A DNA stretch of 64,000 nt, from positions 86,800-150,799 of the forward strand of contig DATAWG010000036.1 of assembly GCA_036267355.1 (NCBI GenBank), given 5' to 3'. The stretch is from Pirellulales bacterium. GTDB lineage: Bacteria; Planctomycetota; Planctomycetia; Pirellulales; DATAWG01. The notes below the pieces were generated by a model. It saw only the letters and a list, made by a program, of their open reading frames with translations. It was not told the DNA's origin and did not search any database. Position numbers and translations under genes: made by a program. Shown one piece after another: positions 8,781 to 16,927 of the stretch (position 1 is the stretch's first letter; each line of letters starts with the position of its first letter).

Positions 8781-9079
8781 TTGTGTCGCGCTCTTGTGCG
8801 GGCCGCTTTCTTTGCCGACGCGGTTTTTGCGGTAGCGGGACGGTTGCCGGCAGCTTTGCCGCCGAGCCTGCCCCCTTTCTTAGCCGATGTTTTATCCATT
8901 TTCTTTCCGCGGCCCGAGCCGCCGGGCTTTTTGCCCCCCTTCGTCATGTTGTTCACGGTCGCCCAGGCTCGGCGTTCCGCTTCTTTCTCCGATACGCCGC
9001 GATCCTCGTATCCTTCTTCGATGTGCTCGGCTTGCCGCTTCTGTTTGCCCGTGTACTTTGATTTGTCGCCTCGTGGCAT
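8768..9079 (-). CDS. Small basic 'plasmid stabilization'-type protein near ligD
   Basis: 103 aa. It begins MPRGDKSKYTGKQKRQAEHI and continues EEGYEDRGVSEKEAERRAWATV, a conserved block found in small proteins often labelled plasmid stabilization protein. After residue 50 it becomes a low-complexity Lys/Gly/Ala tail (KKPGGSGRGKKMDKTSAKKG and beyond) resembling histone-H1-like or KGG-type basic tails, suggesting nucleic-acid binding. The ATG at 9079 starts the conserved block. It is divergent from ligD (155 bases apart), so the two may share a regulatory region. Confidence 0.78.
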   Translation of the reverse strand: MPRGDKSKYTGKQKRQAEHIEEGYEDRGVSEKEAERRAWATVNNMTKGGKKPGGSGRGKKMDKTSAKKGGRLGGKAAGNRPATAKTASAKKAARTRARHKAAK

Positions 9080-9233
9080 GATCGAATCTCCTGCGACTTT
9101 CAATGTGGAACCTCGTGCGCCGATAATGCGAATTCTATGCCGTGTGCGGCGTAACGAAGCGTAATCGGCACGCGATGCGCTGTGTTCAGATTTGCGTTCC
9201 GCATGACCGACCGAATCTACGAGGCTTCCTGCA

Positions 9234-12038
9234 ATGACGCTGGCAAACTATCGACAAAAGCGTGATTTCAAACGCACTCCCGAGCCGAGCGGCCGGAAAT
9301 CGAAAAGCTCGCGTGAAAAAAAAGTCTGGCGAAAGAAAGGCTTTTCCTTCGTCGTCCAAAAACACGATGCCTCGCATCTGCACTACGATTTTCGCCTCGA
9401 ACTCGACGGCGTCCTGAAGAGCTGGGCCGTCCCCAAAGGGCCGAGCCTCGACCCAAGCCAAAAACGGCTGGCCGTCGAAGTCGAGGATCATCCGCTTGAG
9501 TATGGATCGTTCGAGGGAACGATTCCCCAAGGCGAGTATGGCGGCGGCACCGTCATGCTCTGGGACCACGGCGTGTGGGAACCACTCGAAGATCCGCAAG
9601 CCGGATATCGCAACGGAAAACTGAAGTTCAACCTCCACGGCGAAAAGTTGAAAGGCGAGTGGCTGCTGATCCGCCGCCATGGTCCACAAACCGCCAAACC
9701 GCAATGGCTGCTGTTCAAGGTGCGCGATGCCCAAGCGCGGGATGAAACCAAATTCGACATCGCCGAGGCCGAGCCGCTCAGTGTCAAAACCGGCCGCGAT
9801 CTGAATGAAATCGCCGCGGACAAGCGGAGCGTTCATCACAGCAATCGAGACTCCAAGAAATCGGCGCCGGCGAAATGGGTTCCTCATTCGACGAACGGAA
9901 CCGCAAAGCGCAGCGCCAGGGAATCGAGCAAGGCGGTTTCGACCAGTGCAGCATCGCGAAAAGCGAACTCTTCGGCACGTGGCAAGAAGGCGAAGCCGCC
10001 GGCAAGCGTTGCTCCGCAATTGCCGACGCTTGTCGAGGCGGCCCCCGACGGCGACGAATGGTTGCACGAAATCAAATTCGACGGCTACCGGATGATCTGC
10101 ACCGCGAACGGAGCCGACATTCGCTTCGTGACGCGCAACGATCTCGACTGGTCGGAAAAGCTGCCCGAGTTGGTTGAGGCGGTCGCCAAGCTCGATCTGC
10201 AGCACACGATCCTCGACGGAGAGGTCGTGGCCTTCGACGACGATGGAGTGACTGAATTCCAACTGCTGCAGAATGCTTTTCGCGATCGGAAGCGGCAGAA
10301 GCTGACGTTCATGGTGTTCGATCTGCTGTTTCTCGATGGAGAAGACTTGCGCGGTTTGCCGCTGGAAGAGAGAAAGGCCCGGCTCGCGGAGTTGGGATTG
10401 CCGACCGACCGCGGCCGAGTGCGGCTCGTGGAGCACATCGAAGGCAATGGCCCGGTGTTCTTCGAGCAGGCGCAAAAGCGCGGCTTGGAGGGCGTCGTCT
10501 CGAAGCGCCGCGATCGGCCATACTCTTCCGGCCGTGGAATGGATTGGGTGAAAACAAAGGCCCATCAGCGGGCCGAATTCGTCGTGGGCGGCTTCACCGA
10601 CCCGGGGGGCTCGCGAGCCGGTTTCGGCGCCCTGCTGGTCGGCTATCACGACGGCGACAAGAAGCTTCACTATGCGGGCCGCGTCGGCACGGGCTTCACA
10701 GACAAGACGCTGGCCGATCTGAAATCCCGCTTGCAACCGCTGGAACAAACGAAATCACCGTTTGACTCAGCTTCGCCGGGGCTTGGCCGAATGAAGGGCG
10801 TCCACTGGGTCCAGCCCGACCTCGTGGCCGAGATCGCCTTCAGCAATTGGACCAACGACCGCTTACTCCGGCAGCCGTCTTTTCAAGGCCTGCGGGAAGA
10901 CAAGCCGGCCAGCGCCGTGATTAAAGAAACGCCCCACCCGACCCCCGACTCCGAGCCGCAGCCAACCACGACCAAAGGCTCGCCAGCGCGCGCGGGCGGC
11001 AAGTCGCGGAAACCAGCCCGCGGATCGGCGGATCGCCACACCAAGGCAAAGCCGGCAGGTCGAAGCCGCAAGACCGACGGTGCAGATGGTACAGCGACCT
11101 CAAAGTCGCCAAAGCCGTCTCGCAACGGCGCGGCGGAGACATCGATCGACGGCGTGCGGCTCACGCACCCCGATCGGGTGCTGTTTGCCGAGGCGGATGC
11201 GACGAAGCGCGATCTGGCTCAGTATTATGTCGACATTGCCGACTGGATTCTGCCGCGCGTGGTCGATCGACCACTTTCGATCGTTCGCTGTCCCGGCGGG
11301 GCGGGGGGCGAACGCTTCTTTCAAAAGCATCCCGGCGAGATCGCCCCGAAAGAGCTCCGCCGCGTACCGATCCGCAACAGTTCGGGCGTGGAAGATTATC
11401 TGGTGGTCGAGGATGAAAAGGGCCTCGTGGCTTTGGCCCAAATCGCCGCCCTGGAAATTCATATTTGGGGATCGCAGCGCAATTCGCTGGAAAAGCCGAA
11501 CCGGATCATTTTCGATCTCGATCCCGCCCCGGATGTCGCTTGGCAGACGGTCGTCGAAGGGGCGCTTGAAATGCGAACGTTTTTGCAGGAAATCGGATTG
11601 GAGAGTTTCGTCAAAACGACGGGCGGCAAAGGATTGCATTTGGTGGCGCCCATCGCGCGGCGACACGATTGGGAATTTATCGCCCAATTCACGCATTCGG
11701 TGGCTCTCGCGGTCGAGCGGGCCGCGCCGGACAAATACGTCTCGAACATGTCGAAAAAGAAGCGCACCGGCAAGATTTTCGTCGATTACTTGCGGAATCA
11801 GCGCGGCGCGACTTCCGTGGCTCCCTTTTCAACGCGCGCGAAGCCGGAAGCGCCGGTGTCGATGCCGCTCGCCTGGAGCGACTTGCCGCAAACGAAAGCG
11901 GCGAATCAATTTCTCATGGCGGAAACTCCGCAGCGACTGAAATCGCTTTCCAAAGATCCATGGGCCGACATCGACAAGATTCGCCAAGGAATCACCGCGT
12001 CCATGGCCAAACATCTCGATGCATTGGCAAGGGAATAA
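9234..12038 (+). CDS. ligD: ATP-dependent DNA ligase LigD (phosphoesterase-ligase-polymerase)
   Basis: 934 aa, a full-length multidomain NHEJ ligase in the Pseudomonas-type order. The 3'-phosphoesterase domain spans about residues 35-185 (HDASHLHYDFRLELDG and VEVEDHPLEYGSFEG carry the His/Asp catalytic set). The ATP-dependent ligase spans about 255-560 with the adenylated Lys281 in EIKFDGYR. A basic low-complexity linker (about 565-635) follows. The C-terminal archaeo-eukaryotic primase-type polymerase domain (about 640-920) contains GERFFQKHPGE, the metal-binding FDLDPAPD and TTGGKGLHLVAPI. LigD processes and seals double-strand breaks brought together by Ku. No Ku gene is found in this window. 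Small basic proteins flank it on both sides. Confidence 0.97.
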   Translation: MTLANYRQKRDFKRTPEPSGRKSKSSREKKVWRKKGFSFVVQKHDASHLHYDFRLELDGVLKSWAVPKGPSLDPSQKRLAVEVEDHPLEYGSFEGTIPQGEYGGGTVMLWDHGVWEPLEDPQAGYRNGKLKFNLHGEKLKGEWLLIRRHGPQTAKPQWLLFKVRDAQARDETKFDIAEAEPLSVKTGRDLNEIAADKRSVHHSNRDSKKSAPAKWVPHSTNGTAKRSARESSKAVSTSAASRKANSSARGKKAKPPASVAPQLPTLVEAAPDGDEWLHEIKFDGYRMICTANGADIRFVTRNDLDWSEKLPELVEAVAKLDLQHTILDGEVVAFDDDGVTEFQLLQNAFRDRKRQKLTFMVFDLLFLDGEDLRGLPLEERKARLAELGLPTDRGRVRLVEHIEGNGPVFFEQAQKRGLEGVVSKRRDRPYSSGRGMDWVKTKAHQRAEFVVGGFTDPGGSRAGFGALLVGYHDGDKKLHYAGRVGTGFTDKTLADLKSRLQPLEQTKSPFDSASPGLGRMKGVHWVQPDLVAEIAFSNWTNDRLLRQPSFQGLREDKPASAVIKETPHPTPDSEPQPTTTKGSPARAGGKSRKPARGSADRHTKAKPAGRSRKTDGADGTATSKSPKPSRNGAAETSIDGVRLTHPDRVLFAEADATKRDLAQYYVDIADWILPRVVDRPLSIVRCPGGAGGERFFQKHPGEIAPKELRRVPIRNSSGVEDYLVVEDEKGLVALAQIAALEIHIWGSQRNSLEKPNRIIFDLDPAPDVAWQTVVEGALEMRTFLQEIGLESFVKTTGGKGLHLVAPIARRHDWEFIAQFTHSVALAVERAAPDKYVSNMSKKKRTGKIFVDYLRNQRGATSVAPFSTRAKPEAPVSMPLAWSDLPQTKAANQFLMAETPQRLKSLSKDPWADIDKIRQGITASMAKHLDALARE

Positions 12039-12092
12039 CCCGTTTCGGCACAACGATTGCCGCATACCTACACCAAGAAGGAGGAATCATCC

Positions 12093-12242
12093 ATGATCCG
12101 CAAATTGCCATCCGGAGAGTTCCGCTTGTATTCGAAAAAGACCGATCCGCGCACCGGCAAGCGGCGAAACCTGGGCACCTTCAACTCGCGCCGCTCCGCC
12201 GAAAAGCACGAACGGGCCGTGCAATATTTCAAACACCACTAA
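12093..12242 (+). CDS. 49-aa basic protein downstream of ligD
   Basis: MIRKLPSGEFRLYSKKTDPR followed by a short basic helix ending VQYFKHH. The start has an excellent Shine-Dalgarno sequence (AAGAAGGAGG, about 9 bases upstream), which decides for the ATG at 12093. The protein is rich in Lys/Arg and lacks a signal peptide. I recognise the type as a short conserved protein often found near ligD-like or stress genes, but no function is established. It lies 54 bases after the ligD stop on the same strand. Confidence 0.75.
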   Translation: MIRKLPSGEFRLYSKKTDPRTGKRRNLGTFNSRRSAEKHERAVQYFKHH

Positions 12243-12278
12243 CGTGCCGAATTGCCGAACATTCAAACAGTCGCAGCT

Positions 12279-12677
12279 ATGCCTCGGTCAAAAACTTCTC
12301 CCAGTTCCAAATCGACGAATTCCAAGTCGAAAACGAATTCCCGCGCCACAGGCTCGAAGTCGCACGGCAAAGGAACCGACAAACGCTGGGTTAAAAAGGT
12401 GAAAACGGTTTCCACGTTTCCCCCCCAGGGAACCTTTACCAAGGGACCACAAGAAATCGCCGAGACATTGGCCGACAAGAAAGTCAGCCCCAAGGGAATC
12501 GGCTCCGGCATCCGCATGGTGCAGTATTTCATCAACCGTGGAGGCAAGGGACTCTCAGCAACGCGTCGCAAGAAACTGGAGCGAGCGAAAGAAATCCTGC
12601 ACGAAAAACTCGAAGCCCAAAAGAAGAAAAAACGGGAGAAAAAAAGCCCGGCCGCTTCCAAGAACGATCGGCAGTGA
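12279..12677 (+). CDS. DUF3175 family protein
   Basis: 132 aa. The first 30 residues are a Ser/Lys/Thr-rich basic tail. Residues about 35-105 match DUF3175 (KRWVKKVKTVSTFPPQGTFT, then KKVSPKGIGSGIRMVQYFIN and GGKGLSATRRKKLERAK). It ends in a strongly basic helix (QKKKKREKKS). The ATG at 12279 begins the plausible tail; an in-frame TTG at 12252 is an alternative. Function is unknown; basicity and position behind ligD and the 49-aa gene suggest a DNA-associated role, which is inference. Confidence 0.82.
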   Translation: MPRSKTSPSSKSTNSKSKTNSRATGSKSHGKGTDKRWVKKVKTVSTFPPQGTFTKGPQEIAETLADKKVSPKGIGSGIRMVQYFINRGGKGLSATRRKKLERAKEILHEKLEAQKKKKREKKSPAASKNDRQ

Positions 12678-12728
12678 GCTATAACGCGGCCTTAAGCAAA
12701 CCGTCGGTCCGGCCGATTATTCTCGCCC

Positions 12729-13565
12729 ATGAACATCCTCGTCTTCACGGCGCTAACGTGGCTGGGATCATTGGCGGCCGGATTCGTGGGCTCGCTGACC
12801 GGGTTGGGCGGGGGCGTGATCATCGTGCCTCTGCTGGTGCTCGTATTCGGTGTCGATGTGCACTATGCGATCGGTGCTTCGCTGGTTTCCGTCATTGCCA
12901 CATCCTCGGGCGCGGCGGCGGCTTATGTTCGCGAAGGATATTCGAATCTCCGAGTGGGGATGTTCCTGGAGATTGCGACGACGACGGGCGCTCTCGGCGG
13001 CGCTTTTCTGGCGATGGTTGTTCCGGCCGGGGCCATCGCCGTGGTGTTCGGCATTGTGCTGCTTGTTTCGGCCTATCTGGCCTCGCGGCCTCGGCCGGAA
13101 CAGTTGCTCGACGATCGGTCCGACAAGATTGCCACGCTGCTACGCATGGATTCGACGTGCCCAACGCGCGACGGGCCGCAGAGGTATCATGTTCAGAATG
13201 TGCCGGCCGGTTGCGCCGTGAGCCTCATCGCCGGCGTGCTTTCCGGACTGCTCGGCATCGGCGGGGGCGCGTTCAAAGTGCTGGCGATGGATCAGGCGAT
13301 GCGGCTACCGTTCAAAGTGTCGACCACCACGAGCAATTTCATGATCGGCGTGACCGCAGCCGCCAGCGCCGGCATTTACTTGAGCCGGGGATATATCGAC
13401 CCCGGAATCGCCATGCCGGTGATGCTCGGCGTCCTCGTCGGCTCCGTGTTGGGAACACGGGTGTTGGTGAGGATCGAGCCGCGAATTTTGCGAATCGTGT
13501 TCGGCGTCGTGATCTTGGCCTTGGCGGTGCAAATGATTTACAAAGGCCTGAGCGGTGGAATCTAG
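12729..13565 (+). CDS. TauE/SafE family sulfite/anion exporter
   Basis: 278 aa with about eight hydrophobic segments and the two-fold pseudo-repeat of TauE/SafE proteins. The first half has FVGSLTGLGGGVIIVPLLVL and the second half has GVLSGLLGIGGGAFKVLAM, the paired glycine-rich signatures. It is an inner-membrane carrier predicted to move sulfite, sulfonates or another organic anion; the substrate is not determinable. It is followed after two bases by a DUF1634 gene, a common pairing that suggests the two form one transport unit. Confidence 0.92.
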   Translation: MNILVFTALTWLGSLAAGFVGSLTGLGGGVIIVPLLVLVFGVDVHYAIGASLVSVIATSSGAAAAYVREGYSNLRVGMFLEIATTTGALGGAFLAMVVPAGAIAVVFGIVLLVSAYLASRPRPEQLLDDRSDKIATLLRMDSTCPTRDGPQRYHVQNVPAGCAVSLIAGVLSGLLGIGGGAFKVLAMDQAMRLPFKVSTTTSNFMIGVTAAASAGIYLSRGYIDPGIAMPVMLGVLVGSVLGTRVLVRIEPRILRIVFGVVILALAVQMIYKGLSGGI

Positions 13566-13567
13566 CC

Positions 13568-13978
13568 ATGCCACAACAGACATCACCGCAGCCCGATAAA
13601 CCCGGTTGGACGGACAAGAAAGTCGAGTTGATCGTCGGTCAATTGTTGCGCGCGGGAGTGATTCTGGCGGCGGCGGTGGTGCTGATCGGCGGGGCGGCCT
13701 ATCTCGTCAAATATGGAACGACGGAGCCGCAGTACAAGACGTTTCACGGCGTGCCGGCCGATTTGAAAAGCCCGACGGGAATCATCGCCGCGGCGGTCGG
13801 CTTGCGCCCGCGAGGGCTGGTCGCCTTGGGATTGCTGTTGCTGATTGCGACGCCGGTGGCCCGGGTCGTGTTCACGATCTTTGCCTTTCTCATGGAGCGC
13901 GACTACATGTACGTCGCCATCGCGGGATACGTGCTCGCCGTGCTTCTATTCAGCCTGTTCTTTGGCGACCGGCTCTGA
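13568..13978 (+). CDS. DUF1634 membrane protein, partner of TauE/SafE
   Basis: 136 aa with a short polar N-terminus and three hydrophobic segments (about 25-45, 85-102 and 113-132), matching DUF1634. The start ATG at 13568 lies just after the TauE/SafE stop, so the two are almost certainly one transcript and probably translationally coupled. DUF1634 proteins frequently accompany TauE/SafE carriers and may be accessory subunits; this role is inferred from context. Confidence 0.88.
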   Translation: MPQQTSPQPDKPGWTDKKVELIVGQLLRAGVILAAAVVLIGGAAYLVKYGTTEPQYKTFHGVPADLKSPTGIIAAAVGLRPRGLVALGLLLLIATPVARVVFTIFAFLMERDYMYVAIAGYVLAVLLFSLFFGDRL

Positions 13979-14061
13979 CGCATCGGGCGCAACCGGCATG
14001 GCTGCCGCGGCCTTGGCCGTAGGCACTTGGGTTCCAAACGCGAGAACGCGGGAGAATGTCG

Positions 14062-14766
14062 ATGCCAACCGAATTGGGGTGGAACGAGATCGCAGTACGG
14101 CTCGGCCTGGCGGCAGCGACGGGCTTTGTGATCGGCTTCAATCGCGAACGAGGACATGCGGCCGGGCTGCGCACGACGCTGCTGGTATGCCTCGCGGCGA
14201 CCGTGGCGATGATTCAAGCGAATTTGCTGCTCAACACCGTCGGCAAGAGGCCGGATTCGTTTATTGTGCTCGATCTGATGCGTCTGCCGCTCGGCATCTT
14301 GTCGGGGATGGGCTTTATCGGCGCAGGGGCCATCTTTCGGCGGAAGAATATGTCGAAGGGCGTGACGACGGCTGCCACGCTATGGTTCGTAACAGTGATG
14401 GGGCTCTGCTTCGGCGGCGGACAATTGATGCTGGGACTCGCCGCGTTCGTGCTTGGTATCATTACGCTTTCCGTCCTCCGCCATCTCGAAAACTGGCTTG
14501 CCGAGGATCAACGTGCTCGATTGACGCTGGTCGCCGGAGCCGATGGTCCCGAAACGGAAGACATTCGCCGCAACCTTTCGACGGCGGGTTATCGAGTGGA
14601 ATCACTCTCGATCGCCTACGCGAAACACGCCGCAGTGCGACGCCTGACCTACGACATTCGTTGGCGCGGACGCAAGGGAAGCACCGCGCCGCCGGATGTC
14701 GTCGAACAGCTTGCGAAGGCCCCCGGAGTGTCGCGGCTCGAATGGAAACCGGGAGCCGCGCGGTGA
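14062..14766 (+). CDS. MgtC/SapB family protein
   Basis: 234 aa. The N-terminal membrane domain contains RLGLAAATGFVIGFNRE, GLRTTLLVCLAATVAM and the hallmark GILSGMGFIGAGAIFR followed by VTTAATLWFV, the core MgtC signature. The C-terminal 80 residues form a soluble ACT-like domain, as in many MgtC relatives. The ATG at 14062 is favoured because GGAGA lies six bases upstream; an ATG at 14056 sits too close to it. MgtC proteins are linked to magnesium limitation and regulate ATP synthase in pathogens; here only the family is certain. Confidence 0.92.
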   Translation: MPTELGWNEIAVRLGLAAATGFVIGFNRERGHAAGLRTTLLVCLAATVAMIQANLLLNTVGKRPDSFIVLDLMRLPLGILSGMGFIGAGAIFRRKNMSKGVTTAATLWFVTVMGLCFGGGQLMLGLAAFVLGIITLSVLRHLENWLAEDQRARLTLVAGADGPETEDIRRNLSTAGYRVESLSIAYAKHAAVRRLTYDIRWRGRKGSTAPPDVVEQLAKAPGVSRLEWKPGAAR

Positions 14767-14877
14767 TCCAGCAATTCCCCGAGCCCGCAGCGCGAGCAAG
14801 GGAATACGGATTCGCCCTTGCTTGCCCGGATTGTTGTTATTCATCGTGCCAGGAATTCGCGACACGCTGCGGAATAG

Positions 14878-14934
14878 TAGCCCGAAGCGTTAGGGATAAA
14901 TCTCCGTGGCTGCCTCGCTTACGCTTCGGGCTAG
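14878..14934. repeat. Dispersed repeat C, inverted pair
   Basis: The direct copy TAGCCCGAAGCGTTAGGGA (14878-14896) faces the inverted copy CTCGCTTACGCTTCGGGCTA (14914-14934). They lie in the 232-base gap between the convergent mgtC-like and GH16 genes, so the hairpin could end transcription from both sides. Confidence 0.85.
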
Positions 14935-14998
14935 TGCGGCGCGATGGAATAATCCGGGCTTAGCGCTGCGGGCTCCGAAATTCTCAGCGCGATGGCCG

Positions 14999-15988
14999 TT
15001 ATCGCTTCGGGTTGGCGCTGAACGGAAACTTCCCGGGCCCACGCGGTTTTGCCGCGCCGTAGCCGTCGGCCTTGTCGTACACCCGCACGTAGTCGACCAC
15101 CATCTCGGCCGGGAATTTCGTTGTCGCAGCGGGATTGCCCAAGAAGCGGCCGCCGACGGCGAGATTCATCGTCAGGAAGAACGGCTGATCGAAGGGCGCC
15201 GGCCAAGGATTCAACTCCGATTCGTTGCTCGGAGGCAAGCCCCGTCCGCCTTCCTGATCGCTGCAGCTCCACCAGAAATGTTGCGTTTGATAAAGCTTGT
15301 CGTCGACGTACCAGCGAATCTCGCCGGGCTCCCAATCTACGGCATACACGTGGAAGTCGGCGATCGTCTGCCCCGCGGGCAACACGTAGTCCTTTTTGAT
15401 CCAAGTGTTTGCCGGCCAGCGGGAGCCGAAATGTAGTGTGCCTTGCACCGTCGAGGGAGCTTGTCCCCGTGCTTCCAGGATGTCGATTTCTCCCGAGGCG
15501 GCCCAGCCGCCATATTTCTCGTCTTGCGGCCGCATCCACAGGGCCGGCCAGATTCCCTGACCGGTGGGAAGCTTTGCGCGAAATTCGAACCGGCCGTAGC
15601 GATGGTTGAATAGCGGGCTGCCGTCTTTCATTCGCGTGTTCAGCCGTGCCGAGGTGTATTGAAATCCTTTGTACGATTCGCGCAGGGCCCGGATGTGGAG
15701 CATGCCGTCTTTGAGGAACACATTTTCGGGCCGGTTGGTATAGAACTCGAGTTCGTCGTTCCCCCAGCCCGGCACGTATTGCTTCGTTTCCGTTTGAAAG
15801 CCGTTGCCGCGGTCGAAATCCCATTTGGTTTTGTCGATTTCCGGCCCATCGAATTCATCGTGCCACACGAGCTTCCACCCGGCCGGCGCCGGCGGCACGG
15901 TGGCGGGCGAAGATGCCGGTTCGGCGGCGGCTGCCATGATTTGCGCGAGCCCAACACCAAGCAAAGCCACGACTGCGAGACGCGACAT
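14999..15988 (-). CDS. Secreted glycoside hydrolase family 16 (laminarinase-type beta-glucanase)
   Basis: 329 aa. The signal peptide is MSRLAVVALLGVGLAQIMAA. The GH16 catalytic motif SGEIDILEARG supplies the nucleophile and acid/base Glu residues, and the upstream LVWHDEFDG and GRFEFRAKLPTGQGIWPALW are classic for the laminarinase subgroup. The C-terminal MNLAVGGRFLGNP and VDYVRVYDKADG complete the jelly-roll. It is expected to cleave beta-1,3 (or mixed) glucans outside the cytoplasm. The ATG at 15988 starts the signal peptide, with GAGGGA upstream. It stands alone, with no CAZyme cluster around it. Confidence 0.95.
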   Translation of the reverse strand: MSRLAVVALLGVGLAQIMAAAAEPASSPATVPPAPAGWKLVWHDEFDGPEIDKTKWDFDRGNGFQTETKQYVPGWGNDELEFYTNRPENVFLKDGMLHIRALRESYKGFQYTSARLNTRMKDGSPLFNHRYGRFEFRAKLPTGQGIWPALWMRPQDEKYGGWAASGEIDILEARGQAPSTVQGTLHFGSRWPANTWIKKDYVLPAGQTIADFHVYAVDWEPGEIRWYVDDKLYQTQHFWWSCSDQEGGRGLPPSNESELNPWPAPFDQPFFLTMNLAVGGRFLGNPAATTKFPAEMVVDYVRVYDKADGYGAAKPRGPGKFPFSANPKR

Positions 15989-16164
15989 TTGAGTGGTTCC
16001 CTCAGAAAGCGCGGATTGTGAAAAACGAGATCTGCCGAAGCCAGTGACGCCGGCCAGAGCATGCGCGGCTGTGCTCCCCCCCAGACTAACCCGTATCGCA
16101 AGCGAGAGCAACGGGCCGCGGCTCGCTCGTCATGCCCGCCATGATCGCGTTGCGCAAACGAGCC

Positions 16165-16608
16165 TCATTGATGTTCGGCGGCGCCGAATCCTTTGGGCCG
16201 GCGGCTCTTGAACACTGATTCGAGCACTTGCCGCAATCGCGCCACGCTGACCGGCTTGACGAAATGGTATTCGAACCCGACTTCCTGCCCCTTGCGGCGG
16301 TAGGCGTCGTCGGCGAAACCGGTCGTGGCGATGAGCACCGGGTGATCGAGCTTCTGCTGCAATTCAGTGGCCAACTCGTAGCCGCTCATTCCCGGCAAGC
16401 CGAGATCCAAGAGCAACACTTCCGGCCGGCAGCGCGAAGCGAGCTCCAATGCCTCGCTCGACGAATAAGCGACATCGATGTGATATCCCCGATAGCCGAG
16501 CAGAATCGCCAACGAATCGGCTTCGTCGCGATTGTCGTCGACAATCAGCAATCGCAAGGGATCAATCCGTATGAGCGGCCGTTTGTCTTCGACGCTGGGC
16601 GTTGCCAT
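16165..16608 (-). CDS. Single-domain response regulator (CheY-like)
   Basis: 147 aa consisting of one receiver domain. LRLLIVDDNRDEADS gives the acidic pocket, VLLLDLGLPGMSG the phosphoacceptor Asp (near residue 64), and TGFADD and FVKPVS the switch Thr/Lys region. There is no DNA-binding output domain, so it acts by protein contact. It lies downstream of, and on the same strand as, the hybrid kinase gene (319-base gap); it is a likely partner but not demonstrably in the same operon. Confidence 0.92.
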   Translation of the reverse strand: MATPSVEDKRPLIRIDPLRLLIVDDNRDEADSLAILLGYRGYHIDVAYSSSEALELASRCRPEVLLLDLGLPGMSGYELATELQQKLDHPVLIATTGFADDAYRRKGQEVGFEYHFVKPVSVARLRQVLESVFKSRRPKGFGAAEHQ

Positions 16609-16927
16609 GGCGGGGTGAACCTCAGGGTGAAAATTCCATGAATGGCTTGGGGGGGCAAGCCCGAGGCGAAGAAAAATTTTCGCGACCCTGGAACGAAATT
16701 GCTAGACCGATTTGTCCCCGACGATCGAAGCCCCGCTAGCACTTCGGGCGGCGGAAAGTCGTGCAAGCGATGATCGAACACTAAAGCAAATTCACCGGCC
16801 GCGATCGGCGCCCCCGGACGCCATCGCACTCGAATGTTCAACCGCAAGCACGCATCCGCCATGGTCTCAAAAAAGATCCGGTCTCGGAAAAAGCTACATG
16901 AATTATTGACTCCTAGCGCAGCGAAGT
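16609..16927. other. Gap between hybrid kinase and response regulator
   Basis: 319 bases with no convincing gene. A fragment resembling repeat C (CCCCGCTAGCACTTCGGGCGG, near 16735) is visible; otherwise nothing stands out. Confidence 0.4.

Noticed and set aside
9186-10748. 520-codon minus-strand frame opposite ligD
   Set aside because: Antisense of the phosphoesterase and ligase domains of LigD; no independent protein pattern.
16735-16760. Possible full copy of repeat C between kinase and regulator
   Set aside because: Only a partial match (GCTAGCACTTCGGGCGG); too degenerate to list as a repeat copy.
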